From assembly GCA_009787015.1 (NCBI GenBank), contig WRGU01000048.1, positions 1 through 41,897 of the forward strand: DNA of 41,897 bases. The letters are read 5' to 3'. This document shows, one piece after another, positions 32,680 through 41,897 of this stretch. The translations under genes and the position numbers were made by a program. Below the pieces are notes generated by a model. The model ran no database searches. It was given only the letters and a program-made list of their open reading frames with translations, and was not told the DNA's origin. Source of the stretch: Candidatus Saccharimonadota bacterium (GTDB lineage Bacteria > Patescibacteriota > Saccharimonadia > Saccharimonadales > Saccharimonadaceae). Within the stretch, counting starts at the first letter, position 1; each line of letters starts with the position of its first letter.

Positions 32680-33491
32680 TATAAATCCTCCGCGAATTTT
32701 TTGGAATGCTTATTGAAGATTACGACGCCGAAAATGAAAACTGTAATGGAAATCGCAATCGGAATTAATCCATACCACGCATGATTTAGCGTGTTCCAGG
32801 CGGTTGATACGGTTTCCGGCGCGATTAAATTGTGCCGGACATCCTGAATACTTTGCGTAACTGGGTTGAGCATCATAACTTTTGCCACCGCCGGAAAGTT
32901 CGCCATGACCATGGAAATTGGATATACAATCGGCATCGCATAAAATAGAGCCTGTAAAACCACCTCCCAAATGTGCGAGATGTCGCGATACTTCACGTAT
33001 AGCGTCGACAATATCAACGCGACACCGACAGCGAGCAAATAAAGTTGGATGATGCTCAGCGGCGTCAACACCGCCCACCACGTAAAATCAACGCGTGTAA
33101 TCAGTGCAAAAACTATTACGACAAACATGTTGATCGTTAGTGAAATCAGAGCGCTCATGGTCGACGCGATCACGATAATGTATTTCGGAAAGTTAATCTT
33201 GCGCAGCAAATCACCGCGCGCCACAATCGATTGCATACCAACACTGGTCGCTTCCGTAAAAAATCCCCACAACGAAATCCCGAGCAGCAACACGATCGGA
33301 TAAGTCGACGTGCCATCAGTAAATTTCAAAAATTTCACAAAAACCATGTACATCACCGTAAATAGCATCAATGGTTTCAACACCGACCACGCAATCCCGA
33401 GTGCCGATCCTTGATAGCGCAACTTAAAATCGGTTTTAACTAACTCCTTAAGTAAGACCCTGTGTCGTTTAGAAAATATTTTGTCAAACAT
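32679..33491 (-). CDS. wzm: ABC-2 type polysaccharide exporter permease
   Basis: The 270-residue product has about six membrane helices and the cytosolic opening LLKELVKTDFKLRYQGSALGIAWSVLKPL, typical of Wzm/TagG permeases, with YPISMVMANFPAVAKVMMLNPVTQSIQDVRH near the fifth helix. It forms the membrane channel with Wzt. A TATAAT lies 8 nt before the ATG, so the exporter may have its own start in addition to read-through from the rml genes. Confidence 0.94.
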   Translation of the reverse strand: MFDKIFSKRHRVLLKELVKTDFKLRYQGSALGIAWSVLKPLMLFTVMYMVFVKFLKFTDGTSTYPIVLLLGISLWGFFTEATSVGMQSIVARGDLLRKINFPKYIIVIASTMSALISLTINMFVVIVFALITRVDFTWWAVLTPLSIIQLYLLAVGVALILSTLYVKYRDISHIWEVVLQALFYAMPIVYPISMVMANFPAVAKVMMLNPVTQSIQDVRHNLIAPETVSTAWNTLNHAWYGLIPIAISITVFIFGVVIFNKHSKKFAEDL

Positions 33492-33499
33492 TGTTTTCC

Positions 33500-33508
33500 A
33501 TTATAACA
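33500..33508 (-). promoter_or_regulatory. Extended -10 before wzm
   Basis: Minus strand TGTTATAAT, 8 nt before ATG. No clear -35. Confidence 0.5.
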
Positions 33509-33510
33509 TA

Positions 33511-34500
33511 TTACTGCAACGGGCGCTTTAATCGTCGTATACTCCTGGGCGGTAATTTTGGTAAAATTATGGTTTTCAAATACTTTGCATTAATTTTCCT
33601 GTTCTTTTGAATTTTACGACGTTCGGACAGGGCATGCGGCAACAACATGAATCCTTTACAAACTCCCTTAAACGCAGGAACGAGTTCACCGCGTAAAATC
33701 TTGTACCCGAAAAACATCCAGTACGCCAAGAAAAACCGCCAACCAATCGACCACAATAATCGCGCCGGCACATTTTTCCAAAATACCATCGGTAAATTCT
33801 TGAAAACCTGCATCGTTGTAAAACCAGGCATTTTTTTGCTGGTCGCACTGTGTTTGTGATAAGCAATCGCGGATTTTTCGTAGTAGACTTTATGCCCCGC
33901 CAGTTGTGCGCGCCAATCGATATCGATGTCTTCGTTATAGGCGAAAAACTTTTCGTCGAACAAACCAATTTCACGAAATAAATCAGTTTTATATAATGTC
34001 GCCCCACCACTCGCACCGAACACAAATCCTGATTCTGGCGCAGTTTCAGTTGGTTGGTTTTCGGCACGTAGTTCCGGCACGCCCCATATCGTATATAAAT
34101 CGCCCGCGTCATCAATAGTTTTACCGTCTTCCGACAACAATAACCCCGTCACGATCGACGCACGGGTTTTTTGCATCGCCGCTACCAAATTTTTCAGCCA
34201 ATCTTTATCCGTAACCGCATCATTATTTAATAACGCAACCGCGTCAAGATTATTGTCCAAAGCATAACGGATTCCCTGATTCACACCACCAGTGAATCCG
34301 AGATTTCGATCGTTTTCCTGCCAAATAATTTTTTCATTTGTACGGACAATCGGTTTCAGTTTTTTCGCAGATGCATCGCCGCTACCATTTTCAATCAGAT
34401 AAATTTGATGATCTTTATACGTTTGATGCGATAAACTTTCCAAGCACTTCAGCGTATCGCTCCAACCTTTATAATTCAAGATAACTATCAAAACTTTCAT
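33511..34500 (-). CDS. Glycosyltransferase family 2, rhamnosyltransferase-like (WbbL type)
   Basis: The 329-residue product opens VLIVILNYKGWSDTLKCLESL, has NDRNLGFTGGVNQGIRYAL, the metal site LLNNDAVTDKDWL and the acidic YNEDIDIDWRAQLAGHKV, the layout of WbbL-like rhamnosyltransferases. Its place next to the dTDP-rhamnose genes supports rhamnose as donor. A TAAAAT lies 6 nt before the ATG but without a convincing -35. Confidence 0.9.
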   Translation of the reverse strand: MKVLIVILNYKGWSDTLKCLESLSHQTYKDHQIYLIENGSGDASAKKLKPIVRTNEKIIWQENDRNLGFTGGVNQGIRYALDNNLDAVALLNNDAVTDKDWLKNLVAAMQKTRASIVTGLLLSEDGKTIDDAGDLYTIWGVPELRAENQPTETAPESGFVFGASGGATLYKTDLFREIGLFDEKFFAYNEDIDIDWRAQLAGHKVYYEKSAIAYHKHSATSKKMPGFTTMQVFKNLPMVFWKNVPARLLWSIGWRFFLAYWMFFGYKILRGELVPAFKGVCKGFMLLPHALSERRKIQKNRKINAKYLKTIILPKLPPRSIRRLKRPLQ

Positions 34501-34509
34501 GATCGTATT

Positions 34510-35358
34510 TTACACCAGATATTTACCGTAGCCCGATTTCTTTAACGGTTCGGCTAATTCTTCCAATTGCTCGCGCGTGATAAAACCGTTTTCAAACGCG
34601 ATTTTTTCGGGCGATGAGATGATCTGTCCAGTACGATTCTGCATAACCCGCACAAAATCCGATGCGTCGGTCAGCGATTGAATCGTACCTGTATCCAACC
34701 AAACATCGCCGTTTTCCAATGTCTGTACTTTCAATTTACCACGACGCAGGTATTCGGCATTGACCGCAGTAATTTCCAGTTCGCCGCGACCGCTCGGTTC
34801 GACGTTTTTCGCAATTTCGATCACATCATTGTCGTAATAATACAAACCAACCACTGCGAAATTCGATTTTGGCTTTGCAGGTTTTTCTTCGATCGAAATT
34901 GCTTGACCAGCATCGTCGAATTCGACCACTCCGTAACGTTCAGGATCTGAAACTCCATACGCGAACACAATACCGCCATCCGGATCAGTACACTGTTTCA
35001 ATGAATCATCGAGCGCATGACCGTAAAAGATATTATCGCCCAGAACCAATGCGACTTTATCGTCGCCGATAAATTTCTCACCAATAATAAAGGCTTGAGC
35101 CAAACCATCGGGGGAGGGTTGCGCTGCGTATTCTAATCTCAAACCCCACTGCGAACCATCACCCAACAAATTTTGGAATGCCGTTTGATCATGTGGGGTG
35201 GTAATGATCAAGATTTCGCGGATCCCGGATTGCATCAATGTCGCCAACGGATAATAGACCATCGGTTTATCATAAATCGGCATTAATTGTTTGGAAATCC
35301 CTTTCGTAATCGGCCACAACCGCGTACCCGATCCACCCGCTAAAATTATACCTTTCAT
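34510..35358 (-). CDS. rmlA: Glucose-1-phosphate thymidylyltransferase
   Basis: Makes dTDP-glucose from dTTP and glucose-1-phosphate, step 1 of dTDP-L-rhamnose synthesis. The 282-residue product has the nucleotidyltransferase signature [18 protein letters not shown], the Lys in [29 protein letters not shown], and [11 protein letters not shown]. Length is normal. GGAGG lies before the ATG. Only 2 nt separate it from the rmlC-rmlD gene. Confidence 0.97.
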   Translation of the reverse strand: MKGIILAGGSGTRLWPITKGISKQLMPIYDKPMVYYPLATLMQSGIREILIITTPHDQTAFQNLLGDGSQWGLRLEYAAQPSPDGLAQAFIIGEKFIGDDKVALVLGDNIFYGHALDDSLKQCTDPDGGIVFAYGVSDPERYGVVEFDDAGQAISIEEKPAKPKSNFAVVGLYYYDNDVIEIAKNVEPSGRGELEITAVNAEYLRRGKLKVQTLENGDVWLDTGTIQSLTDASDFVRVMQNRTGQIISSPEKIAFENGFITREQLEELAEPLKKSGYGKYLV

Positions 35359-35360
35359 CG

Positions 35361-36773
35361 CTATTTTCCTCCTTTTAATTGCTTATCGATGTACTCTTTT
35401 AACTCCACTTCCCAATCCGTCGACTTGAACCCTGTGCTGTGCAATTTATCAAGGTTAAAATCGCTATTCGTCGGACGCGGTGCTACTGAATTTTTGCTGC
35501 CCGCAAAGTATCCGTCAGTTGAAATACCGGTCACTTTTAGATTCCTGTTCCCCGATAAATCAAAAATATCGCGCGTAATATCCGACCATGATTTGATTTC
35601 ACCGATATTGCTTGCATTATATGTGCCGTACGGCGCGCGCGTTTCGAGCAGATGCACAATGATTTTTACGAGTTCCGACGTAAACGTCAGCCGTCCCTTT
35701 TGATCGTTGACAACCCTTGGTTCGACGCCCTTTTCCGCCAAATCTAGCATGGTGCGCACAAAATTCTTGCCCTCACCGATCAACCAACTCGTACGGCAAA
35801 TGTAGTGTTTTTTCGCTAAACTCACTGCGATATCGCCGGCCGCCTTTGACTGACCATAAACCGACAACGGCGCAAAATTTTCAGTTTCCGCATGATTTTC
35901 CTTTGTCCCGTCAAACACATAATCCGACGAGATATGCACTAAAGTCAAATTGTATTTATTCGCAATTTCCGCCAAATTGCGCGGTCCAACGGCATTGATC
36001 GCCCAACACGGCACGCGCCCTTCCGGCGTTTCCGCACCATCGACATTGGTATATGCCGCCGCGTTAATGATCGTATCCACATTTTGCCAATCGACCTCTT
36101 CCAAACTATCCATTTTGGTAATGTCGGTCGTAGGATAATCGAGTGCCATCGCGTCCGTATAAACCGCCCGAAGCGCCGTCCCGAGTTGCCCGCTCGCACC
36201 AACAATCGCCACTGTTTTCGGCTTTATCGGTGTGATATCTTTCAGTAGTGGAGTGTTTTTGTCCTTATCAGAAATTATCGCGTTATCCAGCGGAATCGCC
36301 CACTTTGTACCAATCTCGGGATCAGCGAGATTCACTGCAACATATTTTGAATTCGGATTCCAATGATCATTTACCAAATACACGTATGTTGTATTATCCT
36401 CGAGCACCTGATATGCGTTCGCCACACCGCGTGGCACAAAAACTGCTTTGCTCGGATCGATTTCAATCGAGAAAACTTTACCAAAAGAATCGCCGGCGCG
36501 CAAATCAACCCACGAACCAAAGATCTTGCCATTAGCGATTGAAATAAACTTATCCCACGGTTCAGCATGATAGCCACGCGTTACGCCTCTTTTCGTACTA
36601 AATGCGACGTTATTTTGCACCGGATTTAACTCTGGTAATCCCAATTCGACCATCTTCGCATTCTGCCAGTTCTCTTTGAACCACCCGCGGTCATCGCCGT
36701 GAACCGGCAAATCCACCACCAGCAAACCCGGAACGTCGGTTTTCGTAATTTTTAATTCTTTTTCAAACTTCAT
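35361..36773 (-). CDS. Fused dTDP-4-dehydrorhamnose 3,5-epimerase / reductase (RmlC-RmlD)
   Basis: One 470-residue chain holds two steps. Residues about 1-185 are an RmlC cupin ([44 protein letters not shown]). Residues about 188-470 are RmlD ([60 protein letters not shown] with Y...K). In the cupin the usual HGF near the second motif is NAY. Fused RmlC-RmlD proteins occur in some Actinobacteria and CPR. GGAGGG lies before the ATG. Confidence 0.93.
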   Translation of the reverse strand: MKFEKELKITKTDVPGLLVVDLPVHGDDRGWFKENWQNAKMVELGLPELNPVQNNVAFSTKRGVTRGYHAEPWDKFISIANGKIFGSWVDLRAGDSFGKVFSIEIDPSKAVFVPRGVANAYQVLEDNTTYVYLVNDHWNPNSKYVAVNLADPEIGTKWAIPLDNAIISDKDKNTPLLKDITPIKPKTVAIVGASGQLGTALRAVYTDAMALDYPTTDITKMDSLEEVDWQNVDTIINAAAYTNVDGAETPEGRVPCWAINAVGPRNLAEIANKYNLTLVHISSDYVFDGTKENHAETENFAPLSVYGQSKAAGDIAVSLAKKHYICRTSWLIGEGKNFVRTMLDLAEKGVEPRVVNDQKGRLTFTSELVKIIVHLLETRAPYGTYNASNIGEIKSWSDITRDIFDLSGNRNLKVTGISTDGYFAGSKNSVAPRPTNSDFNLDKLHSTGFKSTDWEVELKEYIDKQLKGGK

Positions 36774-36776
36774 TGT

Positions 36777-37793
<1,017 letters not shown>

Positions 37794-37804
37794 TTATCTT
37801 TACT

Positions 37805-37832
37805 ATTTTATCACAGAAACAGCTCTCGACAA
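37805..37832 (-). promoter_or_regulatory. Promoter of the rml-polysaccharide operon
   Basis: Minus strand TTGTCG, 16 nt, TAAAAT. A leader of about 20 nt carries the Shine-Dalgarno. It abuts the 3' end of the LysM-CHAP gene. Confidence 0.55.
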
Positions 37833-37848
37833 AGCAAAGTTTCAACAA

Positions 37849-38970
37849 TTAGTGAATATACGTATAACTATACGGATTAGTGATGCGGTTGTAATTCGTG
37901 ATGCCGAACCCGCCATAGGCGGAGTTATTCATTTCGGAAATCGTGATTGTGCCGTCGTCGTTGATCGATTCGACGACCGCGACGTGACCGTAATAACCGG
38001 CGGTAGTTTGCATGATAGCGCCGACCTCGGGGATATTGTCGACCACATAACCGGCATTGCGCGCCGTCCATGCCCACGCATTCGCATTCCCCGAAATGCC
38101 CGCCATGTTGCGTCCCAACTGAATGCGGCGGTTGTACGCGTACCATGTACAGTTGCCGTAATAGAAAGTATTCCCCGCCGCCAACGGCGCATCCGGCGCA
38201 CGGTAACCGCCGACACTGCGCCAACTGTTGCTGTTGCCCGTATACACCGGTTGCGTAACCGGCGGCACATAACCCGGTCGTTCGGTTTCCGGCAAAATAC
38301 CGCCCGGCAAAATCAATTGCACACCAGCACTGATGTCGTCTTCATCGATATTATTGATGGACAACACGCCCATAATGTCAGATTTATATCTTTCAATAAT
38401 TTTCGCTAAGTTATCACCATCCTTGATCGTATAAACCACACCATCAACGATCGGAATCGTCAGTTCCGCACCAACAGCTACGCTGGCGTCCTTCATCTTG
38501 TTCGCCCATTGAATAGTTTGGGCGGATAAATCGAAACGCGCTGCAATCGATTCTAACGTGTCACCATCCTTAACCGTATATTTGGTGATCGCAGAAGTCG
38601 CCCGAATGTCGTCATCCGAATCGTCCACACCATTCGCCGTATTGAGGTCGACCATCGCCAAAATGCGCGACGATTCGCTCTGTTCCGAAACCGCCGGCGC
38701 AACGGCGAGATCCGTTTTCACGGCCGCCTCGCTCGCATATTCGATGGCCTTGCTGGCGTCAATTTCGGCAACAATCGTGGACGTTGATTGATTAGCAGAA
38801 ACCTCGCCCAAACCGCCATTAACGGATTGGGCGTTCGGGTGATATCCCGCCACAACAATCGCAATCAAAACAACTAGCACGCCGCCATAAATGCTAAAAT
38901 CAAGCCATTTGCGGCGAAAACTACTCTTTCTGCCTCTGTTATGTTGTTTGATAGAATGATTCTCTTTCAT
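37849..38970 (-). CDS. Membrane-anchored LysM-CHAP peptidoglycan hydrolase
   Basis: The 373-residue product has a basic N-terminus, a membrane helix (SIYGGVLVVLIAIVVAGYH), an Ala/Ser-rich stalk, two LysM domains (ITKYTVKDGDTLESIAARF; VVYTIKDGDNLAKIIERY) that bind peptidoglycan, and a C-terminal CHAP domain with the catalytic Cys in YYGNCTWYAYNRR and His in YYGHVAVVESI. It likely cuts wall peptides in division or growth. The start at 38970 (MKENHS) is preferred; the TTG at 39009 gives a longer N-terminus lacking Shine-Dalgarno. Confidence 0.93.
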   Translation of the reverse strand: MKENHSIKQHNRGRKSSFRRKWLDFSIYGGVLVVLIAIVVAGYHPNAQSVNGGLGEVSANQSTSTIVAEIDASKAIEYASEAAVKTDLAVAPAVSEQSESSRILAMVDLNTANGVDDSDDDIRATSAITKYTVKDGDTLESIAARFDLSAQTIQWANKMKDASVAVGAELTIPIVDGVVYTIKDGDNLAKIIERYKSDIMGVLSINNIDEDDISAGVQLILPGGILPETERPGYVPPVTQPVYTGNSNSWRSVGGYRAPDAPLAAGNTFYYGNCTWYAYNRRIQLGRNMAGISGNANAWAWTARNAGYVVDNIPEVGAIMQTTAGYYGHVAVVESINDDGTITISEMNNSAYGGFGITNYNRITNPYSYTYIH

Positions 38971-39020
38971 ACTTATCCGCCATTGACTTCTGGACACTTC
39001 TGTTGTCAATTAGCGTATTC

Positions 39021-39049
39021 ATTATAGCAAACCTTCAAGTTCAAGTCAA
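39021..39049 (-). promoter_or_regulatory. Promoter of the LysM-CHAP gene
   Basis: Minus strand TTGACT, 17 nt ending TTTGC, TATAAT. The start codon is about 45 nt beyond the expected transcript start, so this gene has a leader. Confidence 0.75.
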
Positions 39050-39080
39050 ATCACCGTTACCTCTGTGAAAATGCATTTTT

Positions 39081-39125
39081 ACCCCTGTTATTTTACAATT
39101 TTTTAATATCTTCACCCCTGTTATT
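39081..39125. repeat. Direct repeat upstream of the LysM-CHAP promoter
   Basis: ACCCCTGTTATT occurs at 39081-39092 and 39114-39125, 33 bp apart (about three helix turns), which would suit a dimeric regulator. Inference only. Confidence 0.45.
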
Positions 39126-39168
39126 AGCAAAAATTATCCACTATATCAAAAGTTTTTTAAAAAATGTA

Positions 39169-39197
39169 TTGACAAAAAAGCATAAGTGTGATACACT
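39169..39197 (+). promoter_or_regulatory. Strong plus-strand promoter, possible short RNA to about 39247
   Basis: TTGACA at 39169-39174, 17 nt ending GTGTGA, TACACT at 39192-39197. A T-run follows at 39239-39245 after GTGTTGGC, giving a possible transcript of about 43 nt or an antisense RNA into the repeat protein gene. No ORF follows and the fold is weak. Confidence 0.45.
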
Positions 39198-39243
39198 GTT
39201 TGTAATCGACCACCATATCGTATGTGTTTAGTGTTGGCTTTTT

Positions 39244-40992
39244 TTATTTTACTATCATCCCGGACAATCGACGCGCCAATATCACGGCAACAGCAATAGT
39301 TGCCAGACCCGCCACCAATAACCCGCCGATTTGAACTACGCTCAATCCGGTGTTTGGCGGCGTGATGGGGTTGGTTGGTCTACAGGTGATTGTGTCAATC
39401 ACAATTTCGACGTTCTCGCCCACTACGCCATTCAACCCCACCATCGGCACAATCTCCGTGGTATTTCGGGTATAGGTTTTTGTGTACGTTAAACCATCTG
39501 CTTTCGTCCAACCATTCGGAATCACGATTGGAACATTGGTTTTTAGGGTTACTTTCACAGGATCGCAGCCCGTCGCACCGGCTGAACCGTTGGGAGTATC
39601 AGGTTCAATGAGTGGCGGCACCACAATAACCGGTTCGGAAGTGTCGAGGTATTTGACGATGATGAAGTCAGTGCTACCTTTATTTAGCCCAATCAGATCG
39701 CCGTCGGTGGATCTGGAATATCCTACCGCGACATAGCCGCCGTCGGGGGTGGGGGCGATGGAGAAAAATTCGTCACTGTCGCTCCCGCCGAAGTTTTTGT
39801 TCCATTCGAGGGTGCCAGTGGAACTGTATTTAGCGATGATGGCGTCCCGGTCTCCCTTATTTAGTCCAGTTAGATCGCCATCGGTGGAATAGGAACGCCC
39901 CGCTACGATATAGCCGCCGTCTGGAGTGGGGGCGATGGAATTAAAATTGTCATTGTAATTCCCGCCGAAGTTTTTATTCCATTCGAGGGTGCCAGTGGAA
40001 CTGTATTTAGCGATGATGGCGTCATAACCACCCTTATTTAGTCCAGTTAGATCGCTGTTGGTGGATTCGGAATTTCCCACTGCGATATAGCCGCCGTCCG
40101 GGGTGGGGGCGATGGAGTTAAAACCGTCACTGTCGCTTCCGCCGAAGTTTTTGTTCCATTCGATGACGCCAGAGGGGTCGTATTTAACGATAGTGGCGTC
40201 ATAGTCACCTTTATTTAGCCCAATTAGATCGCCGTTGGTGGAGTTGGAAAATCCTGTTGCGATATAGCCGCCGTCAGATACTTGAGCGATCGAGTAGAAG
40301 TACTCTACACGGCTCCCGCCGAAGTTTTTGTTCCATTCGATGACGCCAGAGGGGTCGTATTTAACGATAGTGGCGTCATAGTCACCTTTATTTAGTCCAG
40401 TTAGGTCGCCGTTGGTGGATCTGGAAAATCCTGTTGCGATATAGCCGCCGTCAGAGGTGATGGCGACAGACTGAAATTGATCCCAACTACTCCCGCCGAA
40501 GTTCTTGTTCCATTCGATTTCGCCGTTGGAGTCGTATTTGACGATGATAGCGTCATAGCTTCCTTTATTTAGCCCAGTTAGGTCGTCGTTGGTGGAGTTG
40601 GAACACCCCGCTACGATGTAGCCGCCGTCGGGGGTTTGAGCGATAGAATAGAAACGATCGTCACCGCTCCCGCCGAAGTTTTTATTCCATTCGGTAGCAC
40701 CAGCGGGATTATATTTAACGATGATGGCGTCATTACTACCTTTATTTAGTCCGGTTAGATCGCCATCGGTGGAATAGGAACTTCCTGCCGCAATATATCC
40801 GCCGTCGGAGGTGAGAATGATGGACTCAAAATTCTCGGCACTGCTTCCCCCAAAATTCTTATTCCACTGCAACACGACATTGTCACCCGCCACCGCCTGC
40901 GCGACGCCAAACATATTCAATAATCCGGCGAATCCGAGCATGCCAACTAACGCTACTGACGCAAACACTTTTTTGATATTTATCTTTGTCAT
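39244..40992 (-). CDS. Surface protein with seven 59-residue beta-propeller-like repeats and a C-terminal anchor
   Basis: The 582-residue product has a signal peptide (VFASVALVGMLGFAGLLNMF...AQA), then seven repeats of about 59 residues (177 bp) of the form NKNFGGS..D.F.SIA.TPDGGYIA.G.S.ST.GDLTGLNKG..DAIIVKY...G..EW, which suggests a seven-bladed propeller. A C-terminal beta domain follows (VTLKTNVPIVIPNGW) and then PPNTG, a membrane helix and RR, resembling a sortase-type or anchor signal. AAAGGG precedes the start, which overlaps the upstream stop (ATGA). Probably an adhesin-like surface protein; ligand unknown. Confidence 0.85.
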   Translation of the reverse strand: MTKINIKKVFASVALVGMLGFAGLLNMFGVAQAVAGDNVVLQWNKNFGGSSAENFESIILTSDGGYIAAGSSYSTDGDLTGLNKGSNDAIIVKYNPAGATEWNKNFGGSGDDRFYSIAQTPDGGYIVAGCSNSTNDDLTGLNKGSYDAIIVKYDSNGEIEWNKNFGGSSWDQFQSVAITSDGGYIATGFSRSTNGDLTGLNKGDYDATIVKYDPSGVIEWNKNFGGSRVEYFYSIAQVSDGGYIATGFSNSTNGDLIGLNKGDYDATIVKYDPSGVIEWNKNFGGSDSDGFNSIAPTPDGGYIAVGNSESTNSDLTGLNKGGYDAIIAKYSSTGTLEWNKNFGGNYNDNFNSIAPTPDGGYIVAGRSYSTDGDLTGLNKGDRDAIIAKYSSTGTLEWNKNFGGSDSDEFFSIAPTPDGGYVAVGYSRSTDGDLIGLNKGSTDFIIVKYLDTSEPVIVVPPLIEPDTPNGSAGATGCDPVKVTLKTNVPIVIPNGWTKADGLTYTKTYTRNTTEIVPMVGLNGVVGENVEIVIDTITCRPTNPITPPNTGLSVVQIGGLLVAGLATIAVAVILARRLSGMIVK

Positions 40993-41897
40993 TTCAAACC
41001 CTTTCTATTAATTTTGGTTTTGGGCGCCCAGAGCACCAATATCGCCGCCGCAGAAAGAACCGCTAATCCGAGCATCGACCAGCCGGCAAACCGAATTGCA
41101 CCGCCCAACCCAGAGCTAGGGGGGTCGACAGGGGGGATCGGCGGTGGCGGTGGGGTCGTATCCATGTATTTAATAAGAACAGCGTCGCCAAACATACCTT
41201 TGTCAAAACCACCAACTCCTGCCACGGCATATCCGCCATCGACAGTTACGGCGACCGACGTAAACGCGTCACCCTTGACACCGCCGTGCTTTCTTTTCCA
41301 CTCAACCGTGCCGTTGGAACTGAACTTGATAATAATCGCATCGCTGATATTTCCGATGTTCAACCCCACCAAATCGCCATCGGTTGATGAAGAACGCCCT
41401 GCCACAACATATCCACCATCAGCGGTTGAGGCGACCGAGTGGAAGTAATCATACCCGCTTCCACCGAAGTTTTTATTCCATTGCGGGATGCCAGTGGAGC
41501 TGAATTTGACAATGATAGCATCATCGTCACCCTTATTCAAACCCGTCAAATCGCCGTCGTCCGATTCGGAATATCCGACAGCCACAAACCCGCCGTCGGA
41601 AGCTAATGCAACCGAATTGAAGCTGTCGTACTCACTCCCGCCAAAATTTTTTGCCCACTGCAGAGTGCCAGTGGAGCTATATTTCGCAATGATAGCATCG
41701 CGGCTACCTTCGTTCAATCCAACCAAATCGTCGTCCGCGGAGTCGGAAGACCCTACAGCGACATATCCACCGTCGGGAGTTGAAGCGACCGAATAGAAAT
41801 AATCGTAGTCACTCCCGCCGAAGTTTTTTGCCCACTGCAGAACGCCGGTGGAACTATATTTGACGATGATAGCATCATAATCACCATTATTCAGTCC
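40989..41897 (-). CDS. Partial surface repeat protein, same repeat family
   Basis: The open frame runs off the right edge, so the first visible Met is not the start. Four repeats of the same 59-residue type are visible, the last diverged (EWKRKHGGVKGDAF). A Pro-rich linker, PPSSG, a membrane helix (FAGWSMLGLAVLSAAAILVL) and a basic tail (KTKINRKGLK) end the protein. It overlaps the downstream repeat-protein gene by 4 nt, so both are made from one operon. No start, signal peptide or repeat total can be given. Confidence 0.82.
   Translation of the reverse strand, partial: GLNNGDYDAIIVKYSSTGVLQWAKNFGGSDYDYFYSVASTPDGGYVAVGSSDSADDDLVGLNEGSRDAIIAKYSSTGTLQWAKNFGGSEYDSFNSVALASDGGFVAVGYSESDDGDLTGLNKGDDDAIIVKFSSTGIPQWNKNFGGSGYDYFHSVASTADGGYVVAGRSSSTDGDLVGLNIGNISDAIIIKFSSNGTVEWKRKHGGVKGDAFTSVAVTVDGGYAVAGVGGFDKGMFGDAVLIKYMDTTPPPPPIPPVDPPSSGLGGAIRFAGWSMLGLAVLSAAAILVLWAPKTKINRKGLK

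Overview
The window looks like chromosome of a small-genome ultrasmall bacterium, most probably Candidatus Saccharibacteria (TM7) or another Patescibacteria/CPR lineage. The evidence is indirect: a short DNA polymerase I without an obvious proofreading domain, densely overlapping genes, large cell-surface repeat proteins with C-terminal anchors, lamin-tail-domain proteins, PspC and PRC-barrel proteins, a LysM-CHAP hydrolase, and no amino-acid or nucleotide de novo pathways. No rRNA or tRNA was recognised, so the placement is inference.

Layout. 1-2603 (minus): start of a secreted IPT/TIG-like protein, ruvC, and a lamin-tail surface protein. 2634-3482 (minus): an unrecognised protein divergent from the plus-strand DNA-maintenance run recA-dut-(50-aa ORF)-recX (3556-5780). 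5897-7635 (plus): a membrane-anchored unknown and a class I methyltransferase bracketed by two near-identical hairpins. 7684-9819 (minus): PadR regulator, PspC membrane protein, PRC-barrel protein; the PadR gene has a perfect palindrome over its -10 and start codon. 9866-13025 (minus): tlyA, mnmA and a cysteine desulfurase, overlapping, i.e. a sulfur-relay/RNA-modification operon. 13331-15691: polA. 15718-18928: three tandem paralogs of an unrecognised family. 18985-20556: metG. 20629-23186 (plus): two exported proteins, the second a DUF5648-type repeat protein with a possible muralytic N-terminus. 23190-37778 (minus): a surface-polysaccharide cluster (rmlB, rmlC-rmlD fusion, rmlA, rhamnosyltransferase-like GT2, Wzm/Wzt ABC exporter, four further glycosyltransferases and an RgpF-like protein), interrupted at about 27304-29500 by an AAA/DUF4143 ATPase, a candidate structured RNA and a DUF3800 protein flanked by direct hairpin repeats. 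37849-41897 (minus): a LysM-CHAP hydrolase and two long 59-residue-repeat surface proteins.

Three window-wide patterns stand out. First, at least ten genes place a sigma70-type -10 box exactly 6 or 7 nt before the start codon, which predicts leaderless mRNAs and corrects several starts; internal operon genes use Shine-Dalgarno sequences and ATGA/TAATG overlaps instead. Second, three conserved enzymes (MnmA, TlyA, MetG) carry in-frame extra segments bounded by inverted repeats, resembling the Rickettsia palindromic elements in principle; related hairpins lie between the desulfurase and polA genes. Third, four genes contain runs of exactly nine G/C, in a group that partly shares a near-identical leaderless promoter, suggesting phase-variable expression.

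All calls come from reading sequence and motifs by eye; no database search was possible.
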